A stretch of 17,078 nt of DNA from Phyllobacteriaceae bacterium (GCA_024645155.1 JAHEGF010000008.1:11112-28189); one strand, 5' to 3'. Shown: positions 1 through 8,654, numbered from the stretch's first letter. A program made the numbers and translations. The notes: a model not told the origin generated them from the letters alone.

Positions 1-485
1 ACATGGTCACGAACACGCCCAACAAATGGCGCCAGCACGCCGGGTCCCGTCCCCCAGGTAATGTGGAAACGCGGGACCGAGTTGCCATGGTCATCGGCAC
101 GCGAGCCCCCGCGTTCGGCCCAACCAACCACCGGAAACCAGCGCATGCCCATTTCGTGGAGCCAGAATCGCATCCCGCCGGCGGCGAAATCGACATAGGC
201 TTCCGCCCATTTGCGCGGCCAATGATCCTCCTTACGGTCAAACTGCGCCGATCCCATCCAGTCCTGGAGTGCAAGCTCGCGGCTGTCGCGGATTTTCAGC
301 CGCCGTTGCTCCGGCGTATCAACCATGAACAGGCCGCCAAGCGACCAGAACGCCTGGCCACCCAGCGCATTCTCGCCCTCCTGGTCGAGCAGGATTACGC
401 TTTTTCCATTGTCGGCCAATTCGGCAGCGGCAACCAGACCGGCAAGCCCGCCTCCAATAATGATGGCATCGGCGCTTTGCGTCAT
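1..485 (-). CDS. FAD-binding dehydrogenase (partial, C-terminus beyond window)
   Basis: Only the first 161 codons are in the window; the gene runs off the left edge. The translation opens with MTQSADAIIIGGGLAGLVAA, a Rossmann GxGxxG dinucleotide-binding motif for FAD, followed at about residue 34 by an acidic strand end (ILLDQE) that would bind the adenosine ribose. Later stretches GGQAFWSLGGLFMVD, SPEQRR-like TPEQRRLKIRDS, and NSVPRFHITWGTGP match, from memory, the FAD-binding dehydrogenase family of Mycobacterium Rv0785, relatives of 3-ketosteroid dehydrogenases and fumarate reductases. The start ATG at 485 has a good ribosome site (GGAGAAAATC before ATG). The substrate cannot be told from this part. 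It is co-directional with the OmpA/MotB-like gene but separated by 177 bases without an evident gene, so it may be a separate unit. Confidence 0.85.
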   Translation of the reverse strand, partial: MTQSADAIIIGGGLAGLVAAAELADNGKSVILLDQEGENALGGQAFWSLGGLFMVDTPEQRRLKIRDSRELALQDWMGSAQFDRKEDHWPRKWAEAYVDFAAGGMRFWLHEMGMRWFPVVGWAERGGSRADDHGNSVPRFHITWGTGPGVLAPFVGRVRDH

Positions 486-662
486 GATTTTCTCCGGAAA
501 TGTATTTGTTGCACCATGCTGAATGGAGAAACGCATTTTCACAAGAGCCGTAGCACAGTCATTTCCAAACACCATGGCATCGATTGCAGATTCGATGGTC
601 GATGTTCGCTGTTGCGTGCCGGTTGCCACATTTGGCTAAAACAAGGGTCTGTATTTCCGGGC

Positions 663-1694
663 CTACCGTTCGGTCAGTTTCAATTCAATGCGCCGGTTGC
701 GATCACGGGCTTCCGCCGTATCGGCCTCGTCAATCGGCTGGAACTCGCCAAAACCTGCGGCGACAAGCCGTCTGGCTGGTACGCCGTTTTCGACAAGAAA
801 CTTGACCACGGCTGTCGCGCGCGCTGTCGACAATTCCCAGTTGTCACGGTAACGCCCCGTTCCTGAAAGGGGAACGTTGTCGGTGTGGCCGTCAACACGC
901 AGCACCCAGTTGATTTCAGGCGGAATTTCCCGTTGCAGTTCGACGATGGCTTCGGCAAGCTTCCTCATCTCGATGCTTCCTGCCTCGTTGATGACATCTG
1001 AACCCGACGGAAAAAGCACTTCCGATTGGAATACGAAGCGGTCGCCGACAATACGGATATTTTCGCGGTCAGACAGGATTTCCCGAAGACGCCCGAAAAA
1101 ATCCGACCGGTAACGATTGAGCTCCTGCACGCGTTGCGCCAGTGCAACATTCAGCCGTTTGCCAAGGTCAGCTATTTTCGTGTTCGATTCACGGTCGCGT
1201 TTTTCGGAAACCTCGAGTGCGGCTTCCAGTGCGCCGATCTGTTTGCGCAATGCCGATATCTGCTGGTTGAGAAGTTCAACCTGGCTAAGCGCCCGCTGGC
1301 TTATCTGGCGTTCGGCGTCTATTTCCTTGGACAGCGTTCCGATCCGGGCCTGGGCCGCTTCGGTCGAACCGGCGCCCCGGTCCAAAAGCAATTCCAGCCG
1401 TGATTTCTCGCTTTCAACAGCACTCAGCGATGCCTGCAGATTGGCAAGTTGATCATCCAGGTCCTGGTTGTTGGACTGCTCGAGTGCAAGAAGCTGGGTC
1501 AGTTCGTTGATCTGGCTGTTCAACCGGTTGAGGACAGCATCCTTGCCACTGATTTCCTGCGACAGCAGAAACTGCGCCAGGACGAACACCGACAACAGGA
1601 ACATGATGGCCAGCAGAAGTGTCGACAGGGCATCGACAAAACCCGGCCAGTAGCTGACATTCCGGTCGTTGCGTCTGGCTCGCGCCAGGGCCAT
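663..1694 (-). CDS. OmpA/MotB-family membrane protein with coiled coil and peptidoglycan-binding domain
   Basis: A 343-residue protein. It has a short cytoplasmic N-terminus, one membrane segment at about residues 22-44, a long periplasmic coiled coil rich in Leu, Glu, Gln and Arg (about 45-195), and a C-terminal OmpA-like domain (about 205-340). The OmpA signature is clear: VDGHTDNVP at 267-275, then DNWELSTARA and a terminal RNRRIEL. Asp21, just before the membrane helix, sits where MotB carries its proton-binding aspartate. The start overlaps the stop of the upstream MotA/ExbB-like gene (TAATG, one shared base), which indicates translational coupling. The pair probably forms a proton-driven stator-like complex that reaches the peptidoglycan. 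It is not a flagellar motB by context, as no flagellar genes are nearby; its exact role in Rhizobiales is unknown to me. Confidence 0.88.
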   Translation of the reverse strand: MALARARRNDRNVSYWPGFVDALSTLLLAIMFLLSVFVLAQFLLSQEISGKDAVLNRLNSQINELTQLLALEQSNNQDLDDQLANLQASLSAVESEKSRLELLLDRGAGSTEAAQARIGTLSKEIDAERQISQRALSQVELLNQQISALRKQIGALEAALEVSEKRDRESNTKIADLGKRLNVALAQRVQELNRYRSDFFGRLREILSDRENIRIVGDRFVFQSEVLFPSGSDVINEAGSIEMRKLAEAIVELQREIPPEINWVLRVDGHTDNVPLSGTGRYRDNWELSTARATAVVKFLVENGVPARRLVAAGFGEFQPIDEADTAEARDRNRRIELKLTER

Positions 1695-2710
1695 TATTTC
1701 GATCCACCCTTGCTCAGCGTTTGCGTCAGCTTGTCCAATGTTTCGCGCAGGGTTTTTTGTTCGTCTGCCTGTGATTCCACCCAGTCACGCATCATTTGTT
1801 GCTCACTGCGCATGTTCTTCACCAGGCCGGCGATGCCTTCGGCGAGGTGGGCCATCGACGCCGTAACCCTCTGGCTTGAACCGCCAGCCTCCTGAAGTCC
1901 TTTCAGGCGTTCGCTCAGCGCCCTGATTTCTTCGGCGCTGCCGGTTTTTGCCGCATCGGAGGCAAAATCCGAATTCGGATCGGTGACGGATGAAAGCCAG
2001 TTTTCAAACTCGGTATAAAACCGGTTCTGCGCCCGGCCGGCCTGCAAATCGAGAAATCCGAGAACCAGCGATCCGGCAAGACCGAACAGCGACGAAGAAA
2101 ATGCCGTTCCCATCCCGTCCAGTGGTGCTGAAAGACCGGCTTTGAGGGTATTCAAGACATCATTGGCATCGCCCGACGCCGGATCAAGCGACTGGATCGT
2201 CTCACCAATCGAGCTGATCGTTTTCAGCAAGCCCCAGAAAGTTCCAAGCAGACCGAGAAAAACAAGCAGGCCGATCAGGTACCTGGAAATGTCGCGGCTT
2301 TCATCAAGACGTGTGGCGATGGAATCGAGGATCGAGCGCATTGAAATCGTCGACAATGCGCTTGACGAACTGCGTCCCAGCAGCGCCCGCATTGGCGCAA
2401 GCAAGACCGGGTCTCCCCCATCGGTGCCCGCGCGCAGCGAATTGACCCAGCGCACCTCGCGAAACAGACGGGTAACCTGCAGGAACGCCAGCAGGATACC
2501 GATAGCGAGCACACCCAGTATCAGGCCATTGAGGCCGGGGTTGGATTGAAATGCCGATGATATCTGCCGGTAAAGGATCGCGGCAACAAAGCCGGAAATC
2601 GCAAGAAAAATCAGCATCGAGAAGAGGAATACCTGGGGACTGGAAAGGCGTCCGGGGTCATAGCCGCCGATTTCCTCGTCACTGCCACCGGTCAGTTTCA
2701 ACCACGCCAT
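1694..2710 (-). CDS. MotA/TolQ/ExbB-like proton channel protein
   Basis: A 338-residue protein from the ATG at 2710; an in-frame TTG at 2731 would add seven residues but has no better ribosome site (AGGG lies about 7 bases before the ATG). Hydrophobic segments fall at about residues 28-47, 60-80, 144-163 and 200-220. The third and fourth carry the family core: LGLLGTFWGLLKTISSIG (152-169) and a GMGTAFSSSLFGLAGS stretch (199-214), like the TolQ/ExbB/MotA proton-channel helices. The C-terminal third is cytoplasmic, polar and probably helical. It overlaps the OmpA/MotB-like gene by one base and lies 112 bases downstream of the suhB-like gene. The two proteins most likely form an inner-membrane ion-channel stator. 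Assignment to the superfamily is firm; the physiological output is not known. Confidence 0.87.
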   Translation of the reverse strand: MAWLKLTGGSDEEIGGYDPGRLSSPQVFLFSMLIFLAISGFVAAILYRQISSAFQSNPGLNGLILGVLAIGILLAFLQVTRLFREVRWVNSLRAGTDGGDPVLLAPMRALLGRSSSSALSTISMRSILDSIATRLDESRDISRYLIGLLVFLGLLGTFWGLLKTISSIGETIQSLDPASGDANDVLNTLKAGLSAPLDGMGTAFSSSLFGLAGSLVLGFLDLQAGRAQNRFYTEFENWLSSVTDPNSDFASDAAKTGSAEEIRALSERLKGLQEAGGSSQRVTASMAHLAEGIAGLVKNMRSEQQMMRDWVESQADEQKTLRETLDKLTQTLSKGGSK

Positions 2711-2822
2711 AAGGCCACCCTGCTGTTCCAAATCCCAAATGTAAATCTAGCCGCAATTGTGGCTTAAATAAAAGACGCTCATTGAACACGGCCGCAAATC
2801 GACGGCGATACGGTCAGCGGGC

Positions 2823-3623
2823 CTAGACCCGCGTTCTCTTCGCACCCAGAAGCTTCAGTAGCGCACGGTGTATTTCCTCGTTTCCGGCCACGATTGTTTG
2901 CTTGTCAAATATTTCATACCCGCCGTCAGCGTCGGTCACGAAACCGCCGGCCTCGCGGACTATCAGCATTCCCGCGGCCACGTCCCACGGTGAAAGTCCG
3001 GCTTCCCAAAATCCGTCAAACCGCCCGGCGGCGACATAGGCCAGATCAAGCGCTGCTGATCCCAGGCGCCGGATGCCTGCCGAATTTGCCATGATTGCCG
3101 GCAAGTCGCGCAGGTAATCATGGTGGTTGCCGCGCCCGAGATGCGGAACACCGGTTCCGATGACGGAATCTTCCATCTTGCGGCGTCCTGAAACGCGCAG
3201 GCGGCGGTCGTTGAGAAACGCGCCGGAACCGCGTTCTGCCACATAAAGCTCGTCCATTGCCGGATTGTGAATGACAGCAGCAACCAGCTGACCCTGGCGT
3301 TCAAGAGCAATCGAAATTGAAAAAATCGGAATTCCGTGAAGAAAGTTGGTCGTGCCGTCGAGCGGATCAACCAGCCAGCGATGCTGATTATCCGTGCCTT
3401 CAATCACACCGCCTTCTTCCATCAGAAAACTGTACCCTGGCCGCGCCCGGGACAGTTCCTCGAAAATGGTTTTTTCCGCCTTGTGATCTGCCTGGCTGAC
3501 ATAGTCGCCGGGCCCCTTGAGCGAGACTTGAAGATTTTGCACTTCGCCGAAATCGCGGGCCAGCGAACGGCCTGCCTTCATCGCCGCCTGCACCATCACG
3601 TTTATTATCGCTGATCGAGCCAT
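2823..3623 (-). CDS. suhB: inositol monophosphatase family protein (SuhB-like)
   Basis: A 266-residue protein, the usual size for this Mg-dependent phosphatase family. Metal-binding motifs are all present: Glu69-Glu70 in MEEGG, the DPLDGTT signature at 86-92, and SPWDVAAG at 211-218. The family hydrolyses myo-inositol-1-phosphate and related sugar or nucleotide phosphates in the cytoplasm; SuhB also acts on rRNA transcription in E. coli. The start ATG at 3623 follows AAAGG at good spacing. It lies 30 bases after efp on the same strand, so the two are probably co-transcribed. A short GC-rich inverted repeat (GCGGG/CCCGC) overlaps the stop codon but lacks a T-run. The substrate cannot be read from sequence, so the symbol is by family resemblance. 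Confidence 0.88.
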   Translation of the reverse strand: MARSAIINVMVQAAMKAGRSLARDFGEVQNLQVSLKGPGDYVSQADHKAEKTIFEELSRARPGYSFLMEEGGVIEGTDNQHRWLVDPLDGTTNFLHGIPIFSISIALERQGQLVAAVIHNPAMDELYVAERGSGAFLNDRRLRVSGRRKMEDSVIGTGVPHLGRGNHHDYLRDLPAIMANSAGIRRLGSAALDLAYVAAGRFDGFWEAGLSPWDVAAGMLIVREAGGFVTDADGGYEIFDKQTIVAGNEEIHRALLKLLGAKRTRV

Positions 3624-3653
3624 CGAAAACCTTTCAGCCTGCGCGATGAAATC

Positions 3654-4217
3654 CTACTCGGCACGGCGAACATATGTAATTTCGTTGGTATCGACGATGA
3701 TCCGCTCACCGGCTTCAATGAACGGGGGAACCATCACCCGAACACCGTTTTCCATGACCGCCGGCTTGTAGGAAGACGCAGCCGTTTGTCCCTTGACCAC
3801 CGGATCGGCTTCGGTGATCGTCAAAACCACTGTATCGGGAAGCGAAATTCCGATCGGCTTTTCTTCGTACAACTCAACCGTAACGGTCATGCCGTCCTGC
3901 AGAAAAGAGGAACGGTCGCCAACAAATTCCTTTTGCAGCTCGAGCTGTTCATAGGTCTCCGAATCCATGAAGACCAAAGCCTCGTCCTGGGCATAGAGAA
4001 AGGTGAAATCCTTTTGCTCGAGCCGTACTTTTTCAACCGTCTCGGCAGCCCTGAAACGTTCGTTCAGCTTTGTGCCATCGATCAGGTTTTTCAGTTCAAC
4101 CTGGTTGTATGCGCCACCCTTGCCCGGTTTTACGGCGTGTGTCTTTACCGCTGCCCACAATCCGCCATTGTGTTCGATCACATTGCCCGGGCGGATCTCA
4201 TTTCCGTTTATTTTCAT
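3654..4217 (-). CDS. efp: translation elongation factor P
   Basis: A 187-residue protein, the standard EF-P length, with the start at the ATG at 4217 (MKINGNEIRPGNVIEHNGG). An upstream in-frame start would add 21 residues that do not look like EF-P. EF-P enters the ribosome E site and relieves stalling at polyproline stretches. The N-terminal KOW-like domain holds the KPGKGGA loop, whose second lysine (Lys33) is at the position that is modified in E. coli EF-P. The C-terminal part shows the conserved GISLPDTVVLTITEADP and the final region with TNEITYVRR. It is the first gene of a likely efp-suhB unit, 101 bases downstream of the Sel1-repeat gene. No modification enzyme gene is seen in the window. 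Confidence 0.97.
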   Translation of the reverse strand: MKINGNEIRPGNVIEHNGGLWAAVKTHAVKPGKGGAYNQVELKNLIDGTKLNERFRAAETVEKVRLEQKDFTFLYAQDEALVFMDSETYEQLELQKEFVGDRSSFLQDGMTVTVELYEEKPIGISLPDTVVLTITEADPVVKGQTAASSYKPAVMENGVRVMVPPFIEAGERIIVDTNEITYVRRAE

Positions 4218-4318
4218 GTCTCGGCTTCTTTCAAAATACGAAATTGGTGCGCGCACCGGTTTGCGCTCCCAAGACCACAATTCCCTGTAAGAGGCAAGAG
4301 TGCACCCGGTAGCCGCAT

Positions 4319-5263
4319 TCAGCGCAGGCGGTTGGCACGTTCCAGCGCGGATTTCTGTTCGGATTCGGTCAATCCTTCGAGAAAAATGTCCATTTCGGGA
4401 TCGGTCAGTCCGGCGCGGCGCGCCGTTATGTACCAGGCCGCTGCCTCGATCGTGTTGCCCTCGTTACCAATACCCTCCCGGTAGAGCTTTGCCAGCCGGT
4501 TCTGGGCAACAACATTACCTCCCTCGGCTGCAAGCTTGAGCCATCTAAATCCTGCCTTCTCGTCTTTCGTACCACCTTCGCCGGCAACCAGCCACAATCC
4601 GAGTTCTAGTTGGGCTGTGTCATAATTCTGCCGCGCCGCACGAATGAACCACTTGCGGGCCTCCTTTTTATCTTCAGCCCGTCCGCCACCGCCCTCCGCA
4701 TAAATTCTGCCGATCGCATACTGGGCATCGGCAAGACCTGCAGCCGCCGCCTTTTCGTAATAATCGGCCGCCTTTTTCTCGCCATTCGGTCCCGGGTCGC
4801 GCGACAGGACCAGTTGTGCAAAATTGAACTGCGCGAGCGTTATACCGCTGTCGGCAGCAGCCTGCATTAACGCGAAGGCACGGTCCGGATCCGGTTCCAC
4901 GTGTTTTCCGTCAATCAGCAGCAAGGCATACTGAAACTGCGCGGGCGGGTAACCGTTCCTTGCCGCATCGCCATAAAGCCGAGCTGCTTCCTTGTCATTT
5001 TTTGCGACACCCAATCCGCGAGCATAGATTTCGGCTGCGAGAGTTTGCGCAGCCACATCGCCCTCCTTGGCACGCTCCAGCGCCAGGTTGAGCGCTGTGA
5101 TGTACAGACCGCGCTGATAGGCGCCGAAAGCCGAATCCGGCGCTTTGTTGCCGAACCGGCGTGGATCGACTTTGTCCGGGGGATTATCGGATGCGGCGCG
5201 AATCGCCGGAATGACGCTGAAGGTAAGTGCCATCATGACCAGGGCAGCTATCACATGTCGCAT
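4319..5263 (-). CDS. secreted Sel1-repeat (TPR-like) protein
   Basis: A 314-residue protein with an N-terminal signal peptide (residues 1 to about 23, likely cleaved after AIRA). The rest consists of about six alpha-helical Sel1-type repeats from about residue 67 to 290, visible as recurring patterns such as AAxxLGxxYxxG and AxxWxxxAAxxG (for example DAQYAIGRIYAEGGGG and EAAAWYITARRAGL). Such proteins are usually scaffolds for protein-protein contacts in the periplasm. The start ATG at 5263 lies only 6 bases after the thiE-like stop, with AAGGA overlapping that stop region, so the two genes are translated from one message. The partner protein is unknown. Repeats and export are well supported; no enzymatic function is visible. 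Confidence 0.88.
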   Translation of the reverse strand: MRHVIAALVMMALTFSVIPAIRAASDNPPDKVDPRRFGNKAPDSAFGAYQRGLYITALNLALERAKEGDVAAQTLAAEIYARGLGVAKNDKEAARLYGDAARNGYPPAQFQYALLLIDGKHVEPDPDRAFALMQAAADSGITLAQFNFAQLVLSRDPGPNGEKKAADYYEKAAAAGLADAQYAIGRIYAEGGGGRAEDKKEARKWFIRAARQNYDTAQLELGLWLVAGEGGTKDEKAGFRWLKLAAEGGNVVAQNRLAKLYREGIGNEGNTIEAAAWYITARRAGLTDPEMDIFLEGLTESEQKSALERANRLR

Positions 5264-5269
5264 CGCTAT

Positions 5270-5917
5270 CTATTCCTTAAAATGCGGCGCCTTGTCATCC
5301 AGAAGCTGATTGATCTGCGCGACGGCGTGTTGCGGATCCACTCCCGGCCCGAATACGGCCTGCGACAAGGCGACAAAGTCGGCGCCCGTCATCGCAACCT
5401 TCTCGGCCGACGCAATCGTATTCCCGGCCATTATGATCGCTGGGATTTCGACCATTTCGGCCCACCACTGCCCCAATGCCAGATTGCGGGGATGTGGCTC
5501 CGGCAATGTATCGAATCCAAATTTGCCAAAAAAAAGATAGTCCGGTCCGGCCTCACCGGTTTCGAGCGCGTCATGGCGAGTTTTCATGCCACCTGCTCCA
5601 ACAATAACCCGGCCCGCGTTGCGCTCGACAATACCGGTTAGGTCCGCCGGGCGTACTTCGACATGGATACCGTCGGCACCGACACGGCCCGCTGTCTTGC
5701 TGTCGCCGGCAATGATGAAGGCCGCGCCCGCCTGTTGCACGAGTGGAGCTATTGCCTTCGCCCGATCCTGAAATGCCCGCTCGTCAGCATCGAACTGTGG
5801 CAGTATGACCGAAGCGACGTCACCGCCTGCCATCGCTGCCTCAACATCCGATGCGGACGCATGCGGCGGTACAATCAGAACGACGCGGCACCGGTTGCTT
5901 ACTCCTGATGCTGACAT
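5270..5917 (-). CDS. ThiE/TenI-like TIM-barrel protein, active-site residues degenerate
   Basis: A 215-residue protein from the ATG at 5917, chosen because GGGAG sits 7 bases upstream; a longer in-frame start at 5971 adds 18 unconvincing residues. The fold is that of thiamine-phosphate synthase: the core GADGIHVEVRPADL (80-93), GPDYLFFGKFGFDT (124-137), a GGI-like turn replaced by IIMAGNTIAS (161-170) and GADFVALSQAVF near the end. However, residues expected to bind the pyrimidine pyrophosphate and thiazole phosphate differ: the usual VNDD is IIAGD, the usual HxGQ after GIH is VEV, and the QLR(E/K)K segment is VILPQFD. It is therefore probably not an ordinary thiamine-phosphate synthase, although databases would likely name it so. 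It is coupled to the Sel1-repeat gene and diverges from the TauE-like gene. Confidence 0.75.
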   Translation of the reverse strand: MSASGVSNRCRVVLIVPPHASASDVEAAMAGGDVASVILPQFDADERAFQDRAKAIAPLVQQAGAAFIIAGDSKTAGRVGADGIHVEVRPADLTGIVERNAGRVIVGAGGMKTRHDALETGEAGPDYLFFGKFGFDTLPEPHPRNLALGQWWAEMVEIPAIIMAGNTIASAEKVAMTGADFVALSQAVFGPGVDPQHAVAQINQLLDDKAPHFKE

Positions 5918-6011
5918 TTCAAACTCCCGGTTCCAAAGCGTCTGTGGGCATAGACTGACTTGCATCGGCACTGCAAGGGCGTTGGCTTATGTAAAAAAAC
6001 TGGTGCTGGAC

Positions 6012-6809
6012 ATGAACGTCTGCCGGCGTTATCGCCGCGCAATGCAGCCATTGCTCACCGATCCCTTGTTTTACCTGGTCGCGGTACCCGCGGTAACTCT
6101 CGTTGGTTTGTCGAAGGGCGGGTTGGGCGGCGCTTTTGCGCTAATCGGCATGCCCATCATGGCCCTTGCGGTACCGCCACTTACCGCAGCCGCCATTCTG
6201 CTGCCCATCCTGATCGCTATGGATATGGTGTCACTGTGGGCCTGGCGCGGGTATTTCCACACCCAGACACTGAAACACATGCTGCCCGGCGCAATGCTGG
6301 GCATTGCCATCGGTTGGGCGACAGCCGCGCTGGTTACCGATGCGGCAGTGCGCCTGATCGTCGGAAGTGTTGCGCTAGTGTTTGTACTCCGGTGGATCTG
6401 GCAGCAGGCAAGGGATCGCGCCCATGTTGCACAACCCGGCACCCTTCGCGCCACTTTCTGGGCCACAGCGTCCGGGTTTACCAGTTTTGTCGCCCATGCT
6501 GGCGGCCCGCCTTTCCAGATCTACGCTCTTCCACTGAAGCTCGATCCCCGCGTGTACGTTGGCACAAGTGTGATCTATTTTTCGATTGTCAATGCGGTCA
6601 AGTTGCTGCCCTATTTTCTGCTCGGCCAGTTTTCGACGTCAAATCTTGCCGCTTCGGCAATTTTGATGCCCATAGCGCCGGCAGCAACGCTGGCGGGAGC
6701 CTGGCTGGTCAGGCGAATAAAACCGGAAATGTTCTACCCGTTCATGTACGCGATGGTCGCCCTTGTATCGATCAAGCTCGTTTTCGACGGCATTCAAGCG
6801 TTCTTCTAG
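6012..6809 (+). CDS. TauE/SafE-family membrane transporter (first copy)
   Basis: A 265-residue, very hydrophobic protein with about seven to eight predicted membrane segments. The two-repeat architecture of the TauE/SafE family is visible: SKGGLGGAFALIGMPIMALAVPP near the N-terminus (after VTLVGL) and, in the second half, SGFTSFVAHAGGPPFQIYALP. Members export or import sulfite, sulfoacetate and other organic anions across the inner membrane; the substrate here is unknown. The start is uncertain: the ATG at 6012 gives a normal length, while an ATG at 6042 would also keep the whole first helix, and neither has a strong ribosome site. It diverges from the thiE-like gene and precedes the acyl-CoA synthetase gene by 115 bases. 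Confidence 0.85.
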   Translation: MNVCRRYRRAMQPLLTDPLFYLVAVPAVTLVGLSKGGLGGAFALIGMPIMALAVPPLTAAAILLPILIAMDMVSLWAWRGYFHTQTLKHMLPGAMLGIAIGWATAALVTDAAVRLIVGSVALVFVLRWIWQQARDRAHVAQPGTLRATFWATASGFTSFVAHAGGPPFQIYALPLKLDPRVYVGTSVIYFSIVNAVKLLPYFLLGQFSTSNLAASAILMPIAPAATLAGAWLVRRIKPEMFYPFMYAMVALVSIKLVFDGIQAFF

Positions 6810-6924
6810 GTTATGGCAGCATCCTTGAAAGGATGGCCCCTCCAGCACCACAAAATTTGTCGGGGTGATTGGCGAAAAGAGCGGTCTGTGCATTAATCGG
6901 CTTTGAAACATCCAAGGACGCGCA

Positions 6925-8565
6925 ATGACCAGTCCCTATGAGCAAGATCTGGACAAGAACCCGGCCAATTACCAGCCGCTCACGCCATTGACCTACCTTG
7001 AGCGCGCCGCAGCGGTTTACCCGGATACCACAGCCATAATTCACGGTAATCTTCGCCGCAGCTATCGCGATTTCTATCGGCGATGCCTGCAATTGGCGTC
7101 GGCTTTGGCAAGACAGGGCATATCGAAGGGCGATACTGTTACAGTGATGTTGTCGAACACGCCGCCAATGCTCGAATGCCACTTCGCCGTGCCAATGATC
7201 AAGGGCGTCCTGCACTCGCTCAACACGCGGCTCGACGCGGCAATTATCGCGTTCCAGCTTGACCACGCGGAAACCAGGGTTCTGATTGTCGACCGCGAAT
7301 TTTCTTCAACGATCCGTGAGGCCCTGGCGATCGCCAAGGTGGCGCCGCGCGTCATTGATTTCGATGATCCTGAATACGGCGCCGATGCTCCCTACCCGAA
7401 GGGAGATCGTATCGGAACATTCGACTATGAAGAAATGCTAGGTAACGGTGATCCGGACTTCCGCTGGTCAATGCCGGACGACGAATGGGACGCCATCTCG
7501 CTCAACTACACGTCTGGAACAACCGGCAATCCGAAGGGTGTGGTCTATCACCACCGTGGCGCGGCGCTGATGGCCTATGCCAACACGATTCACGCATCTA
7601 TGGGCAGGCATTGTGTCTACCTCTGGACCCTGCCCATGTTCCATTGCAACGGCTGGTGTTTTACGTGGACGCTTGCCGTCCAGGCAGGCACCCATGTCTG
7701 CCTCCGCTGGGTTCGCCCCGACGCTCTTTATGATGCGATCGCCGATCATGCAGTAACGCATTTGTGCGGCGCACCAATTGTCATGTCGACGCTGCTCAAT
7801 GCACCAGCCGATCAAAAACGCCCGTTCGACCAGACGGTGATTTTCAATACGGCAGCGGCCCCGCCACCTGAGAGTGTTCTGGCGGGCATGGCCGACGCCG
7901 GGTTTGCGGTTACCCATCTTTACGGGCTGACCGAATCCTACGGTCCGGCGGTTGTCAACGAATGGCACGACGAATGGGACAGGCTTGAGCCCGGACCACG
8001 CACCACGATGAAGGCGCGCCAGGGGGTGCGCTACGCGGCATTGGAGGAACTGACGGTCCTTGATCCCGAAACCATGAAACCAACTGCCCGCGACGGTCAG
8101 GAAATCGGCGAGGTCATGTTTCGGGGCAACATTGTCATGAAGGGTTATCTGAAAAATGCCAAAGCCACAGACGAGGCATTTGCGGGTGGCTGGTTTCACT
8201 CCGGTGACCTCGGCGTCATGCACCCCGACGGCTATATCCAGATCAAGGACCGCTCAAAGGACATCATTATCTCGGGCGGCGAGAACATCTCTTCGATTGA
8301 GGTCGAAGATGTCATCTACAAACATCCCGCCGTGGCAAACTGCGCGGTTGTCGCCAAACCGGATGACAAATGGGGTGAAACGCCGGTCGCATTTGTCGAA
8401 CTGAAACCCGGTGCTTCTGCCAGCGTCAGCGATATCACCGAGCATTGCCGCGCCCGGCTCGCGCGTTTCAAATGTCCCCGAGAGGTCGTATTCACCGAGA
8501 TTCCAAAGACATCCACGGGCAAGATCCAGAAATTCATCCTGCGCGACATGCTCAAAAACGGTTAG
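6925..8565 (+). CDS. AMP-forming acyl-CoA synthetase
   Basis: A 546-residue cytoplasmic enzyme of the adenylate-forming superfamily. It activates a carboxylic acid with ATP to an acyl-adenylate and then transfers it to coenzyme A. All core motifs are present: the P-loop-like YTSGTTGNPKG (195-205), YGLTES (333-338), the GWFHSGDLG segment with Asp428, the hinge KDRSKDIIISGGENISS (441-457), and the catalytic lysine Lys533 in PKTSTGKIQK. The MFHCNGWCFTW stretch (238-248) is typical of the medium-chain and methylmercaptopropionate-type ligases. The acid substrate cannot be decided from sequence; a medium- or short-chain fatty acid or 3-methylmercaptopropionate are possibilities. The start ATG follows AAGGA at 7 bases. 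A probable terminator follows about 30 bases after the stop. Confidence 0.93.
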   Translation: MTSPYEQDLDKNPANYQPLTPLTYLERAAAVYPDTTAIIHGNLRRSYRDFYRRCLQLASALARQGISKGDTVTVMLSNTPPMLECHFAVPMIKGVLHSLNTRLDAAIIAFQLDHAETRVLIVDREFSSTIREALAIAKVAPRVIDFDDPEYGADAPYPKGDRIGTFDYEEMLGNGDPDFRWSMPDDEWDAISLNYTSGTTGNPKGVVYHHRGAALMAYANTIHASMGRHCVYLWTLPMFHCNGWCFTWTLAVQAGTHVCLRWVRPDALYDAIADHAVTHLCGAPIVMSTLLNAPADQKRPFDQTVIFNTAAAPPPESVLAGMADAGFAVTHLYGLTESYGPAVVNEWHDEWDRLEPGPRTTMKARQGVRYAALEELTVLDPETMKPTARDGQEIGEVMFRGNIVMKGYLKNAKATDEAFAGGWFHSGDLGVMHPDGYIQIKDRSKDIIISGGENISSIEVEDVIYKHPAVANCAVVAKPDDKWGETPVAFVELKPGASASVSDITEHCRARLARFKCPREVVFTEIPKTSTGKIQKFILRDMLKNG

Positions 8566-8595
8566 AAACAGGGCAATGACCGCCACTATGGCGAA

Positions 8596-8647
8596 TCGAA
8601 CCTGTACCGTTCAGGGACTGTAACCGGCAGTTGGTTCGAATTTTTTT
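8596..8647 (+). terminator. probable intrinsic terminator of the acyl-CoA synthetase gene
   Basis: The arms TCGAACC (8596-8602) and GGTTCGA (8633-8639) pair perfectly. Between them a smaller hairpin forms from CCGTTCAG, a GGA loop and CTG-T-AA-C-CGG with two bulges. The outer stem is followed by ATTTTTTT. The loop is longer than in a classic terminator, which lowers confidence. Confidence 0.5.
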
Positions 8648-8654
8648 CATCGCG

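Noticed and set aside
578..606. ATCGA/TCGAT inverted repeats after the OmpA-domain gene as a terminator
   Set aside because: The stem is AT-rich and short and no T-run follows on the minus strand.
3..866. 287-codon plus-strand open frame at the left edge
   Set aside because: It is antisense to the FAD-binding dehydrogenase and the OmpA-domain gene, both of which have clear family motifs; the plus-strand translation has none.
8625..8647. GGTTCGAAT looks like the T-arm of a tRNA
   Set aside because: No acceptor stem, anticodon arm or D-arm can be built around it; it is better explained as the 3' arm of a terminator followed by T residues.
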